From contig NC_080419.1 of assembly GCF_029873635.1 (NCBI RefSeq), positions 69,359,823 through 69,423,822 on the forward strand: a DNA stretch of 64,000 nucleotides, in the 5' to 3' direction. The stretch's first letter is position 1. Each line of letters begins with the position of its first letter. Source of the DNA: Malania oleifera (taxonomy: Eukaryota > Streptophyta > Magnoliopsida > Santalales > Ximeniaceae). Below the pieces are notes generated by a model that had not been told where the DNA came from, ran no database searches, and saw nothing but the letters and a program-made list of their open reading frames with translations. The translations under genes and the position numbers were made by a program. Positions 22,190-34,901 of this stretch are shown piece by piece.

Positions 22190-24204
22190 TACTGTTCCCC
22201 ACCTAACAGATGTGGGTATTGCTGTCGTATCTCCTCCTCTAGCTCTCACGAGGCCTCATCCACTGCATGATTCCTCCACAAGATTTTTACTAGTGCAATT
22301 TTCTTAGTGCGCAACTCATATTCTTTTTAATCTATAATTTGCACTAGCGTTTCCTCATATGTTAAAGTATCTCTGAACTCTATCTCCTCATATCTGATTG
22401 CATGGGAGGGTTCTAGGACGTATTTCCTCAGCATGAAAACCTAAAATACGTCATATATCCTGGATACAACTGGTGGTAAAGTTAGCCTGTAGGCGACTGG
22501 AGTCACTCTCTCAAGTATCTCGAATGGGCTAATAAATCTAGGGCTCAGCTTACCTTTCTTCCTAAATATCATAGCTCCTCTCAGTAGTGCTACTTTCAAA
22601 AACACTTGATCTCCCATATCAAACTCCAACTTATAGCGACGAGTATCTGCGTAACTCTTCTGCCGAATCTGAGTTGAACTGATTCTTTCTTTAATAAGTC
22701 GGACTTTATCGTATGCCTATTGCACCAACTCTGGTCCCAAAACTCGCCTTTCACCTATTTCATCTCAATATAATAGAGAACAACACCTCCTACCATATAA
22801 CACCTCGTAAGGTGCCATGCCAATGCTGGCCTAATAGCTGTTATTATACTCGAATTCAACCAGCAGCATATACCAGGTCCAACTACCCCCGAAATCCAAC
22901 ACACATGCTCGTAGCATATCCTCAAGCATTTGAATCGTCCTCTCTATCTCCCCATCAGTCTGACAATGAAAGGCTGTGCTGAATGATAACTGAGACCCCA
23001 AAGCTTCCTGCAAACTCCTCCAAAATCATGACGTGAAACGTGGGTCTCGATCCGAAAGTATGGATACTAGAACTCCATAAGGTCAAACTATCTCCTGAAT
23101 GTACATTTCTGCTAGTTTATTCATAGAGTAGTTGACTTTAATAGGGAGAAAGTGGACCATTTTCCTCAGCCGGTCTACAATTACCCAAATAGCATTCTTA
23201 CCATGTGGTTTCGGCGGTAACCTTGTAACAAAATCTATGGATATATGGTCCCACTTCAAATCAGGGATGTGGAGTGGCTACAACTGTCCTACTGGCCTCT
23301 GGTGCTCAGCTTTTACCTGCTAGCACATCAAACACTGCTCCACAAACTTGGCTATCTCCCTCTTCTTGCCACTCCACCAAAATAATTCTCGTAGATCCCT
23401 ATACATTTTAGTGCTTCCTAGATGCACCGTGTAAAGGGATCTGTGTGCCTCCTCTAGGATAACTCTCTTAATCTCAGCACCTGCAGGCACACATAATCTA
23501 GTACGGAACCGTAGGGCTCCATCATCTAATATATTGAACTCCTCCCCTCAACTGTCCTGCACTTTATCTATCAGCTCTACTAATTTTGCATCATTCCTTT
23601 GGGCAGCTTTAATTTTCTCCTGCAAGTAGGTTGTAACACTAGACTGGCAATAAATGTGTGGTGACCAACCTCTACTAGCTCTACACCAAGCCTCTCCAGG
23701 TCCATCTGAATTGGATGTGGAATATCCACTACTGACAATGTTGCCCCCACTGATTTTCGGCTCAACACATCAGCAACCACATTTTCTTTCCTTGGATGGT
23801 AGCTGATAGTGCAATCATAATCTTTAATGAACTCCAACCATCTTCTCTACCTCATATTCATTTCTTTTTAGGTGAAGAAATACTTTAAACTTTTATGGTT
23901 AGTGAAGATCTCACATCTTCCCCCATAAAGATAGTGCCTCCAGATTTTTAAAGCATACATTACTGCAGCTAACTCTAGATCATGCACAGGGTAGTTCTTT
24001 TCATCACTGTATATAAAAAATCCATCCTCTCTTGACGGAATAGATAATATCAGTGCTGTGACTAGCCATTGCTTCAACTCCTGGAAGCTCTACTCACAGT
24101 CATCGGTCCATTCAAATATTACATCCTTCCTCGTGAGTCATGTTAGTGGACCTGATAATCTAGAAAAGCTATCCATAAAATGCCGGTACTGTAGCAACCT
24201 TCTT
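22190..24204 (-). pseudogene. Tekay-like pol, 3' part only (copy 1)
   Basis: From the minus-strand 5' side this carries: the end of reverse transcriptase (YRHF.DSFSRLSGPLT) at about 24110-24200; RNase H (23868-24077), in which about 28 residues between IYSD and [14 protein letters not shown] are missing; the [18 protein letters not shown] segment (23580-23837); integrase core with EALGSQLSFSTAF and LRACVLDFGGSW (22831-23013); the MGDQVF...KGKLSPRFISPFEILE block (22441-22629); and a C-terminal chromodomain (LVKILWRNHAVDEAS, about 22210-22330). Stops and frameshifts separate the blocks. RT catalytic sequence, protease and gag are absent because the element is truncated at about 24204. The chromodomain places it among chromoviruses, most like Tekay. 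Confidence 0.8.
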
Positions 24205-25116
24205 AATTTACTACATAATCAACCATATTAAATACCCTGATACCACTAACTTATAGCATAACAACTTTAACCTGAACCCATGGGTAACAGGGACACACCT
24301 GTCGTACACAGCGGACACCTAAGCAGCAGTAAATATAAATTCCATCCACCCAACCATAAAATACAATACTAGGGTTACTTACATTCCACCATATTTCTGT
24401 AGATGTATATATACAATCCTAAAAAATACTAAAAGATAAAACTAGAATCTTACATCAAAAACCTACTGACCCTAGTTCAAAACCACACCCTCTTAGCGGG
24501 GTAGTAAAAACTGCCTCTAATAGCGCGGAGCTCGATCCGTCTGTCTATCTGGGTTTCCTGAAATAATTTTAAGTTGGGGTGAGACACCTCTCAGTAAGGG
24601 AAATAAATTGAATACAATTGTGTGGCAACATAAGTGTTTGCATGCTATAATAAATATACATCACATATTACTTGCCTAAAAATACTGATAATAACATAAC
24701 TGAATAATCATACATTTTCATAGTTATACTGAATTATATTGTATCTTAGTATTCATAAAATCATCTGCTATAAATAGTAGTACTAAAATATACCCAGGAT
24801 GAATAGTTAGCTGGTGTCATGTATTACCCCCCATGACGGGTTGTGTAGCCCAAAGGCGGGACCTGACAATGGCTGGCCGACCACTATCGAGTAAAAAATG
24901 TATGTAACTACGATGGGCCCGCCACATCCTAGTCCGGACTGCCAGGTGGACGTCTACAACTCTATAATGAAAGCCACATCGACTATCCATCTCCCACCCC
25001 CTCTATTGGTAGGGTTAGTTAGCACAAGTTTGAACTGAACTGAACTGAACTGTATAACTACGGTATCGTGCTCCTGAAAACTTATCTGAACTATCATCCG
25101 GGTTCTAATAACTTAT
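24204..25116 (-). repeat. Minus-oriented Gypsy LTR fragment (copy 1)
   Basis: This aligns with the first 850 bp or so of the LTR at 59748-61758: the AACCTGAACCCATGGGTAA block, GTGAGACACCTCTCAGTAAGG near 24580, and the GACGGGTTGTG...GGCGGGACC block near 24840. Both ends are broken: to truncated pol on the left and to the Tat-like element on the right. Confidence 0.7.
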
Positions 25117-25464
25117 AGTACATAATTGTTGTCTTTTTCTTTTTACTATCTTTTATTATTAGTTTCTGCATTGCTTTAGTTTTTTATATATTCAATAGCA
25201 TTAGTTGTAGTATTGGTGTTTGGCACAAGTGGGGTGCCCGACACAACAATATGCCCCTGATCATTCCATCTTATTTTCTTTTTCCTTTTTTTCTATTTTA
25301 CTATATTTTTCCCTTTTTCTTTTTGAAGGGATCCTGGTTCCCTTTTTCACCTAGGCTTTCTTTGTTTTCTTCCTTGAGATTCTCCTAGGGCTTTATGTTA
25401 ATATTTTTGCAATGGCCCTAATGTGAGGGGTTATCCTCTGATGGTGTATTTAAGAAATATTTTT
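25117..25464. other. T-rich stretch without recognised gene
   Basis: Pyrimidine-rich on the plus strand (purine-rich on the minus). It is repeated at 47082-47390. It probably belongs to the Tat/Ogre internal region downstream of gag, but no protein motif is readable. Confidence 0.4.
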
Positions 25465-28400
25465 TTATAGGTCAACGGGGCTAGCAAGGGAATTTTCATT
25501 TGATTTTTTTTCTTTTGGGTAGCAGAAAGATGGTCTGTCATCCATTTTGAAGTAAGAACGCATCATACCCAACTTTACTATTGAAGTGGGACCTTTACTA
25601 GACACCATTTGTTTTCCCTTAACATTCTTAATATTTTTAGAGGTAGGTCCACTTCTTCTTTTTAATGATTCTACCTTATTAATTGGATTCTCCAAGTCAT
25701 TCATTAATTCCAAGTCTTTCATACCGGTAAAATCATTTCATTTATCCTTGCACGAAATACAAACAAAACAAGATAAAACTTGACGAAAATGACAGGTAAA
25801 GGATAATGTAATGAGATGAGACAAATGTATTGAAATGCATTTTATATCATTCAAATTCAAAATGATCTAAATAGGAGGATTTTATGGGGCACCACCCTTT
25901 TATGAAAAAAATAATAATGAGGAAATTTATAAACATTTCAGGATTACATTGATCTTGCCACCACTAGATGCTTAAGTACATGCTAATTATTCAATTCAAT
26001 ATTTTCCAAAGTAGGGTAAACCCAATTTTCCACCATCAAGTTGATCCATCACTGAAATTGACAACTGGTTGATCTTTCGACCCAATAAGGAACTCTACTA
26101 GCTGAACATTCATTAAGTTCTGTAAAAAAAATTCAAAATGTACTACATTCCTGCACTGAAAAGTCTAGTCCTTCTTGGAAACACCATCAATGTGATCTTG
26201 TATTTGTAGAGTGCCCCTTCTTTCAACATTCCCTCTTGATGTAATTCTCTAAAGACCTCATCCAATGGGGTTTGGACTTGACCTATCCTTTCTCTCATAT
26301 CTTCACTGTTTTTTCTTTCTATAACATTCATTAGCACCCTTCCATGGTTAGGCAATGGATTACCATGCACGTTTGGCTCCTTTTCATCATAAAAATCCAA
26401 CCACTTCACATCCCTCAAAGCTTGAATTTTGTATTTAAAGGGCCAACACTTTTCCATCAAATGGTCTGATGCCCCAACATGATATTCATATCAGGCATTA
26501 AGGTCGTACCCTTTTGAGTAAGGAGGTTGAAATGGTGCTCCTAGTATTGGGGCAACTAGCTGACTTTTAATTAGTTGCAGGAACAATTTCACATAAGTCA
26601 TCAGGATGAGATGAATTTCCCTTCTTCTTCTCTCCTTTGGAAGTCTTCTTTCTGAGGCCTAAACGTTCTCCTGTCTGAGAGTTAACAACGAACCCAAAGA
26701 AATCATCTGCGATTGCACATTCTGCTGAACTACACTATTTACTATAGGGTTAAAAACTATGTTATCATTTGTCCATCTAGCACTATTCACTATTTGCCCA
26801 TTCTTTTCTTTGCAACCCTCTACTTAGTACCGGAGTTGCCCATCCTTCCCTTATTGAATGTTCCTTCGATTCTTGCCCTAGTAGTTATCAAGTCTGAACA
26901 ACTTTGGGGAGTACTTTCAATGAGATGACTAAAGTATGGATCCTTGAGAATGTTGAAAAATAAAGAAATTGCCTCTTTATTCTCAAGCCTCTGCACTTGT
27001 GCTGTTGCTTCCCTCTATCAATAGGCATACTCTTTAAAAGAATCATTTGTTTTCTTCTCCATGTTTTGTAAAGTTAGCTTGTCTGAAACCATTTTGATTA
27101 CATGTGTATACTAAACAATAAAGGCAAGAGCCAAATCTTTCCACTTGTGAATCCTTGTATGATCTAGCCAGATTCACCATCTTACGGCTGCTCCAGTCAA
27201 GCTATTTCTAGAAACAGTGGATAAACAAATTATCATCATTTGAATATGCGACTATTTTTTGGCAATACATCTTCAAATGGGTAATTAGATTCCTAGACTT
27301 ATTGAATTTTTTGAAATCTAGGACTTTAAATTTCAGCGGTAGAACAACATTAGGCACCAAGCACAAATCAAACACATCCACTGATCTAAAATACATTTGT
27401 ACCTTCCACAACTTACAAACGTTCTATTAACACCTCATATTTACAATTCACCTCAAAGCTAGAGGCTTGTTCTCCAGCAGTTTGTGTAGCTATCCCCTTT
27501 TCTTCAGTGTCGGGAATAATGATTGGTGGTAATTGAGTATTTTTATTTCCAGTTTGTATAAAACCTAGAGTTGCATGCAACCTTGACACTGCCATTACAA
27601 ATGGGTGTGAACTTGGGCCCTGACCCATCATCACATTCATTGGCTATGAAAGAGGGTGTCTATTGATCGATGTGAACTCCAAAAAAAATGAAGGATCATC
27701 CTACTTAGCTAATAGTTCTGGTGGCTATATAACTTTCTCTTTACTCATGATAGTGAGCATTTCCATTAATTTGTTCACCTGATCTTTTATCTCTTGGACA
27801 TCTTGACTGACTTCCTTATAGCTTTGCTCAAGTCACAACATTCGACTTTTTAGATGTTCCCCCATAATTTAGACTCTTTGAGTATTATAAGGATGCAAGG
27901 AAATTGATTTGTTCTCCTCAATGTTGAAACCCTAAAATTACAATTTAACTCAATGGTCTTCCTAGCATTGTAACTTTGATACACTGATTCTACATGCAAC
28001 TGTATAATGTGAGCAGGATCCCACAAGCAATGGTTATGTATGATTATGCATGAAATACATGAATGTTTATAAGTGCAATGCAACCTAAAACAACCACTTT
28101 GCCAAAACTCTTAGAGAAATCTCAACACTCCACATTTTTTTTATTACATCAGGTCTAAGAAAAGTACAAAGATGAATTCAAAAAGAAAGATTATATTTTA
28201 ATTTTTTTAGATTTTTTTTGCAACTAATTTCATTACAAGAATTTAAAAACAAAAAACAAACAAACAAACACATATTCTTAATGGAAGCATCAAAACCAAC
28301 CCAACTTTTGGTGTACATCATGCATAATTTGCAATTTTAGAATCGAATTGTATGGGATGCACTCCCTGCTCAACTTGCTTCATTTTATCAGCCATGTTTC

Positions 28401-28885
28401 TTGCCCTATTAGCGGCTCCTTGTTCTTAATGGGTCATCTCAAATGCTTGGTGATCTAGTGCCCGAAACTCGGCCTCCTAATATTGTGTTCTTTTTTTTGT
28501 ATATAAGGCACTACTTTTTTTATGTTTAGCCTACAATTGTTTATACTCAATGTCCCAACTTTGCAGTCGGACTTCAAATTCTTGTAGGACTTGAGACTTT
28601 CCTTTGTTCTTGGTCTCGGTGGTTCTTAATAACTCTTTGTTCATGTCTACTTATGTTTGGAGTTCCTTTCCCTTCTTTCAAAGCTACCATTTCTTCCTTG
28701 GCTTCTAGGAACATTTTTTTTTTTAATGTTTTGCTAGTACTTGAAGATTATTCATTGATACTTTTGTTTCATCAACTAAACATTTAATTTGACCCTTATG
28801 GCTCTTTCTCCATCTAAGCAAATTTTTCCCTACATGTCTACCTTTTCCTATAGCCATACTATTTCTTGAGATTCCCTTCCCGTCC
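25465..28885 (-). pseudogene. Tat/Ogre-like gag region (copy 1)
   Basis: Broken gag on the minus strand. From its 5' side: a coiled-coil-like stretch with WRKSHKG and LEAKEEMVALKEG (about 28560-28860); PSSHPFVMAVSRLHATLG (27413-27640); and the Retrotrans_gag core, starting LCLVPNVVLPLKFKVLDF (27208-27411) and continuing through GAAVRW, HKWKDLALAF and NDSFKEYAY to about 26900. Next comes the C-terminal YHVGASDHLMEKCW zinc-knuckle-like motif with NVHGNPLPNHG (26143-26500), and then a TTIV-like PTSIVKLGMM segment (25465-25722). These are hallmarks of Tat-lineage Gypsy gag. Several frameshifts and stops make it non-coding. Position 26321-26325 (ATAAC) is the empty target site of the Tekay insertion seen in copy 2. 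Confidence 0.75.
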
Positions 28886-29348
28886 AAAATTGAGGTGAGG
28901 CCCTAGCAACCAAAGATCCTGTCTAAGGGGTAAAAAGTACTTGAGACCATGATGGTTAGAAGTTTGTGACCCAAAGATTAACCTGGTTAGTGCATCAACC
29001 TAACTAGATTACCCTAAACTCCTTCAAAAAATTTGATCAAATGTCAACTTTAAACCGAGTTGGCAACACCACATCAATTCCTTAAGTCAAATTGTCTCCT
29101 TGCTGACTTTGCTTGCCTTCTAAATGTTGTTGCACTTATGTTTCCTATTCTTTGTACACCTCTAATAAGCCATCCATGGGGTAGTTTAGGATTAATCTAT
29201 AATTTTGGCAAAGTAATGTGTACTACTAGAATGAATGCATCAAAATTTGGTGAAATATTAACAATGTTAAATATACAATGAAAGGGAACTCAAAATAATA
29301 TGCAATAGAAGAATGGAAAAAGTTTGCGAAGAAGGAAGAAACTCTTGT
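28886..29348 (-). other. Tat/Ogre leader, gag-proximal part
   Basis: Untranslated leader-like sequence between gag and the solo-LTR insertion. Nothing coding is recognised. Homology to copy 2 stops at 29105, where a Sirevirus LTR begins in copy 2. Confidence 0.4.
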
Positions 29349-29429
29349 TGTAGAGACCCAAAAAATTAAATAATAAAAGAAATAGGAAAAAAGAGGTTTT
29401 TGGCTGAGAGAGGAGAAAACTGGCGACAG

Positions 29430-29554
29430 TTTTCTGGAGTGGATAGGAAACCGTCGCCGGTTTTCTATTTAACCTACCTGTTTTACCGTTCACCTGTTAC
29501 CGCTCCGCAGTAAAACCCCTAAATCATCAACGGTTTCCTATCCACTCCAGAAAA
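29430..29554. repeat. Perfect 25-bp inverted repeat in solo LTR
   Basis: 29430-29454 is the exact reverse complement of 29530-29554, with a 75-bp loop. Smaller palindromes lie inside and next to it: AAAACTG-GCGA-CAGTTTT at 29416 and ACCGTCGCCGGT near 29450. The related LTR at 40156 keeps GAAAACC...GGTTTTC. Confidence 0.9.
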
Positions 29555-29637
29555 TCATCGCTAGTTTTTTCTACAGTGAGCACATTAAAGAAGTCCTACA
29601 AGCTCATTTGGGTTAACAAATAAAAATCACTCAGTCA

Positions 29638-29641
29638 CTCT

Positions 29642-29721
<80 letters not shown>

Positions 29722-29728
29722 CCTCCCA
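29638..29728. repeat. (CT)n microsatellite
   Basis: About 90 bp of near-perfect CT dinucleotides inside the solo LTR, where an R/5'-leader region would be expected. Shorter CT tracts occupy the same relative place in LTRs at 48596 and 55499. Confidence 0.95.
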
Positions 29729-31507
29729 AACCCTATGAAGCTCCCTCCATCTCTCTTCGATTCCAACTCTGTTAAAGCCCAAATGGACGATCAGAAACCA
29801 CCACGAGGTTTTTGGGAAGATTCTCTACAAACTACGTAGAGCAGAATTTCAATTTGGGGTTCTAGGGCACCATCCCAAAACCAGGGTAAGTGGTGTATTT
29901 TAGAGTTTTTAAGCTCATTTGGAGTATACGAAAACTAGGAAATGTTAAATGGAAATTATTCTAGAGTTGAGTTGAATAATTTAGGGAAAATGTGAATTTT
30001 AGGTTTTTGGGCTATGAACATTGAGGGGCGTAGAAATTGGGTGTTTTAGTAAAATCTAAATAAGTCAAGTAAGGGGAATAAATTATTACAGTCAATTTGA
30101 GAAATACTGATTGAGTTATTATGTGAAAATGGTGTTATGATATTTTACCTGAAATTTATTATGATATGAAATATCATATGAAATTTTTTTGGTATATGAT
30201 TTATACTAAAATGTTTTGGAAATTAAGTTAATTGATCTATACTGAGCATATGAGATTATGAAATGTTAATTGAGATATGAGTTTTGAAATGGGGAAAAAT
30301 GATGAAAATGGAATGTACTGAAAAATGTATATCTTCTAAGAAATGATGAATATGAGATATGGAAATGTTTTATTGAGAAATGTGAATTACGTGAAATGAG
30401 GTATGTATATGTATTTATGAGATGAAATGAGTTGTGAATATTGAATTGTGAAAGCTGAATTAGGAATATTGCAATGTTAATACTGTAATGAAAATAATGA
30501 ATTGTGAATACTGAAATGAGAATATGAGAATGTGAGTATTGTAATGTGAATACTACAATACAGATATTGAAATGTGAATGTGAGAAATGTGAATATGAGG
30601 AATATGAATATGAGAAATTTGAATATTGTAACGTTAATTCTGTAATATGAATATTGAATTGTGAGAATTGAAATGTGAAGTTCTAAAATATGAATATAGA
30701 AATGTAATTGATGAAATACTAATACCGCATAATGATTGTGGGTATGTGGTAGCGATAACCATGATGGATGGATATGGACACCCTAATAATAGGTTGTGAT
30801 ATTGAGCACGGTACTATTGCTAGTGGTGTTAGTGCAACCACACGGACTCGTGAAGCGTGTGGTGTGATAGTCGATTAAGCTATATAGTAGAGTTGTTGTG
30901 CTCCCTGAGTCCAGATCAGGGCTATTGGCCTGCCAGTCGTACTATAGATACTGGATATATGGTATGATAATTTGATCTAACTGAGTCGGCTAACCGCAGT
31001 TAGGTCTAGCCTTCAAGCTGCATAACCCTATTCTTGGGGGGGGGGGGAGGGGGGAAGCATGACGTGGAGAGATATCCTCAGGGCAGGCATGAGTACAGGC
31101 ACAGATGTATCGGTTACGATGACACTCATGAGCTAGATATGGAAATTGAAATGAAAAGGAAATTGAAATGGAAATGAAATGAGAATGGAAATGAGAAAGA
31201 AAATGAGAAATGAAATAGCATGAGTTAATAATATAAATAAATAAAATGAAGTAAAACACACCGCTTGAGGGCTTACTGAGTAAGGTGAGTGCTCTGATAA
31301 ATATCAGTTGTAGCTGAACCTGAGTAATTAGGTTTGGATGCAAATGATATCAAGGCAGCTATTCTCGAGAACTTCGCTGGTAATTATGGGTTGCGTGTGT
31401 ATGGTTTTAGAAATGAAAGTAAAAGCTTATGAAAGCTTGTGTTGTATATCTATATGATTGTAATTATGGAAATGGTATATTTTCTTAGAAGATATTATCA
31501 GTGATAT

Positions 31508-31509
<2 letters not shown>

Positions 31510-31544
<35 letters not shown>

Positions 31545-31806
31545 ATGATATAAAGAATCTCATACTGCCACACACTGTAGATAATTTATTCCATCTTATT
31601 GAGATGTGTCTCACCCAATCATTTAAATATTTCAGGAAACCGAGATAGACCTGGTGATAGAGCTCCGAGATAGAGGGGAGCTAATACCCTGGTTAGACAG
31701 GGTGAGTATTTTGAGTTGAGGAGGGTCGATTCCTCTAAAGGTTTTGTGGTAGACTTGTATGTATGAATGGTTGGTACTCTGGTATGTGTATTCGCTGTGG
31801 TATGTA

Positions 31807-31854
<48 letters not shown>
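31510..31854. repeat. Two (TA)n microsatellites
   Basis: TA runs at 31510-31541 and about 31817-31854, within the distal part of the solo LTR. Confidence 0.9.
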
Positions 31855-31860
<6 letters not shown>

Positions 31861-32023
31861 GACTTTCGTTGTTAGGTTTGTGTATATGAATATGATTGTG
31901 TACCCGGTACCCACTTTTAGGTTAAGTTATGTTTATGTGATATCAGAGGTGTTGATGTGGCTGATAGGTAATATATATGTTATTTATATGGGAAAAAATG
32001 GTATGAAAAATTGGGGCATTACA

Positions 32024-32620
32024 CTTGTCCCAACCGTAGTGGATTCATTGATTAAGGGTTTTCTTTGAGACTCTATCCTATGAGAGAAAAATCGAGTTAT
32101 CTATGTGTGGTTTAGGCTCTTTATCTATCGACAATAAGTCCCAAAATGTCGTCTATCCTTCCCCAATAAGTTTGGACAAAGTATAAACTAAGCAGAGTGA
32201 TTTACACACCCTTGAAGACTTATGCCTTAAAGGTGCCAACGCTACTACACCATTATCTAATTCTAAGAGAGTAAAGCCTAAGTATAAGGCATGTGAAAGT
32301 GTGTGTGCTCACATAAGGTTCAAAGTATAAACCCACATTCCATCACATCATCACACCCTACGTACACTTGTCCATTCATTCACAACATTCATAGAAAACA
32401 TAAAAATTGAATAAACAGGTGAGATATTCATATATACACAGAAATTATTCATATATACAAGTAAAATATCATGGAGTAATAAAAATTACAATTAAATTCA
32501 AATTTGGGATAATTCATAGTTACTAAATGGCTCGACTCTCTAGCGGTCACCAGTAGAGTTGTCAAGTTATCGTAACAACCAAGAGAAGGGTTCAAAATGG
32601 CGATGGGTGATAATAATATT
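32024..32620 (-). other. Tat/Ogre leader, LTR-proximal part
   Basis: Non-coding sequence between the primer-binding site and the solo-LTR insertion. It continues the leader seen at 28886-29348. No reading frame is supported. Confidence 0.4.
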
Positions 32621-32641
32621 AATGATTTGATGGAGTTGCCA
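32621..32641 (-). promoter_or_regulatory. Primer-binding site of Tat/Ogre-like element
   Basis: The minus strand reads TGGCAACTCCATCAAATC, close to the TGGCGACTCC-type primer-binding site of Tat/Ogre elements with one central difference. Its position just inside the 5' LTR and upstream of the minus-strand gag is consistent. Confidence 0.6.
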
Positions 32642-34901
32642 CTAACCTGTTATTTTCCTAAATGTGGTTAGTTCACCTAATTACTACTCATTGATTAGTC
32701 TCTAGACTAATCTTAAGGCCAAAGAACTAGTAGCCTCGATTTACTTTTACCAAAGCTGTGATCGAGAGTACATATATACGAGGAGAAGGTATTAGTAACC
32801 CCTTGCACACTCATTCTAAGAATGGTACCTAATTAATTATAAATTATCCTGACTTGAATCATATGATCCTTAATTAACTCCTAAACAAGTCTAATAAATA
32901 TTGAAATTTTAAAAGAAAATGCAAAACCAAGTGCTATTTAGGAATTTCTAATAAAACCTCCAAAGGAGGCGATCTTGTTAGATAAATCCCCTAGAACTGA
33001 TATAAATGAGGACTAAAACACCTCTTCACCCTTTGTTATATCATTCGAAAGCGAACGCACACAAAATAAGATATATAAAAATACTATACATATAAAATGA
33101 TCATATAAATACATCAAACTAAAGCAAAAAAAGGATCTTCAAAACATTCTCAGATTTCCAAAAGAATTTCAAGAATTTTCTAGAATTTTCAATATTTTTT
33201 CTTCAATTTTCTATAAATTTTAAAGAATTTTCCCCCATTTTATTTATCTTGGAATTTTTTTTTGTTCCCTAAGTAAAAAATGACTGAAAGAATTTTTTTT
33301 TCTTTTTTTATGATTTTTTTTCTGATTTCTACTAATTTTATTTTACTATTTTTTCTAATTTTTTGAATTAAAAAGAAATTATTATTTTTTTAAAACGGGG
33401 CGGTCCCGGGATGGGGCTATGTAAATGGATCATAGGTCTTTGATTTGACTTCAATTGAACCATGTTGGTTTGGGATAGATCAAGCTTAGTTTAATTGGGA
33501 TATGGGTCAATTGAATCTAAGCTTAGGTTGAGCTAGGGTCAAGCCCAATCGGGTCCGAGGAGGTCTGGGTTTAATTGGGTAATGAGCTTGGTTCAAATGG
33601 ATTGAGTTAGTTTAGGATTTGGGTTGAATAGGTATTGAGCTCAACTTGGACTTGGGCTATTGGGCTAGGGGATATTGGGTTGGTTAATTGGGCTAAGTTA
33701 GGACAAATGGGTCTAGGTTATGGGTTAAAGGGTCAGTTAACTTGGACCTGGTTCAAATTGACATGGGTCCCTTGGTCGCGTATGGGGTTTCATGGATTTA
33801 GGTTCTTGAACATGGGTTCTTGGATCAAGGTCATTGGATTTGGGCCCTTAACTTGGGTTCTCGGATCAGATGCTCGGGGTTTTGGGTCAAGTTTACTCAA
33901 ATTTTTGTGTCTTTCATCTCAGGTTTGATTAGGGTATTTTGACTTAAAATTTTGGGATTGTAAAAGGTTGGGTTAGGGTCTTTGATTCTGAGCTTTCAAT
34001 TTTGGGTTCAAATTAGAGCTGAGGATTTTTTAAAAGATTGAATGGAGAATTAAGTCAGTACCCAAATCAATATTGACCAATTTTCAGAAATCAATTCTAA
34101 TTTTGTAAATAAAACATATTCGGAAATTCTACAAATTAATTTTATCACACAGTTCTCCCTATTCTCAACCATTCAGCAACATTTGCTTAATTAAACCCAA
34201 CTTTAATTAAAATGATCATAACTAGATGCATACAAGAAAAATTAAAGGTGCTTACCTCTTAGTCTTTTTCTCTCCAGCCACTATCATTATCAATAGAGCT
34301 CTCCCTTCTTTGAATATTTCTCCTTTGGCTTTCTTTTGCTCTCTTTGATGCTTTTTAGCAACTCCTAGCTACTCCTTTTTCTTTGAGGACTTTCGACTTT
34401 TCTTTCCTTTACCACTTGGCAAAACCTTGCCTCAGTTTTTTTAACCTCTTAACCTCACCCTTAGCTTTTTTTCTCTCAAATTTTCCTCCCCCCTCACTTC
34501 TTTGGTGAACTCTATTTACAGGCTAGAGTGAGAACCACTAATTTAACTTTAATTGATCAATCAACTTTTTAATCAAATTTAAAATAAATTGATTGATTTT
34601 TTTTATTTATTTACCAACTAGATTGATCAATCGAATTCATAACAAATTGATTAATTTTTTTATTTTTTATTTATTTACTAACTTGATTGACCAATCAAAT
34701 TTAAAATAAATAAATTTATTTTTTTATTTTGATTTATTTACTATCCTTGTGATGTGTGCAAGTATAAGCATGGAGGAGTTGTCATCAAAATTTTTATTTT
34801 TTATTTTCCATGTATTTTTCTAAATTTTTTATCGCACTAGTGAATTTGACAAGAGTTATTTTTACTAGATAAGGGCCCGGATAAAATGAGGTGTGCAGTC
34901 A
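32637..34901 (-). repeat. Tat/Ogre-like 5' LTR
   Basis: On the minus strand it starts TGACTGCACACCTCATTTTATCC-like at 34901 and runs to the primer-binding site. The plus strand shows features typical of this group: a block near 32780 with GAGGAGAAGGTATTAGTAACCCC and GAATGGTACCTAATTAATTA, and a GGGTT/GGGCT-rich tract at 33410-33930. T-rich CT tracts occur around 34250-34480. Open frames inside the G-rich tract are compositional. Exact ends are uncertain by a few bases. Confidence 0.65.

Larger units (their letters stand above)
19067..29105. repeat. Segmental duplication, copy 1
   Basis: This segment matches about 41337-59639 in direct orientation (offset about 22.27 kb at the left end) once an 8.5-kb insertion in copy 2 is removed. 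It spans at least three internal junctions between different transposons that are identical in both copies: E-type LTR to Tekay LTR at 19866/42138, pol to LTR fragment at about 24204/46184, and LTR fragment to Tat gag region at about 25117/47082. By eye the copies are about 90-95% identical with several larger indels. The left edge is cut by the Sirevirus. The right edge coincides with a Sirevirus insertion in copy 2, so the original duplication may be longer. Confidence 0.85.
29349..32023 (+). mobile_element. Solo LTR of a Gypsy-type element (E family)
   Basis: Starts TGTAGAGACCC, ends GGGGCATTACA, and is flanked by a perfect 5-bp target-site duplication CTTGT (29344-29348 and 32024-32028). 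No internal region is present, so it arose by LTR-LTR recombination or loss. Length is 2675 bp. It includes a 25-bp inverted repeat, a long (CT)n tract, a stretch rich in GAAATGTGAATA-like words (30120-30700), a G-rich run near 31037, TTATTGAGATGTGTCTCACCC near 31596 and two (TA)n runs. It inserted into the leader of the Tat/Ogre element. Confidence 0.92.

Noticed and set aside
26143..26460. 105-residue minus-strand frame as a host gene
   Set aside because: Its EKCW and NPLPNHG motifs match the C-terminal gag of Tat-lineage Gypsy elements, and it sits in a broken element.
33635..33928. 97-residue Gly/Trp/Leu-rich open frame
   Set aside because: Arises from GGGTT/GGGCT-rich LTR sequence of the Tat/Ogre element; compositional only.
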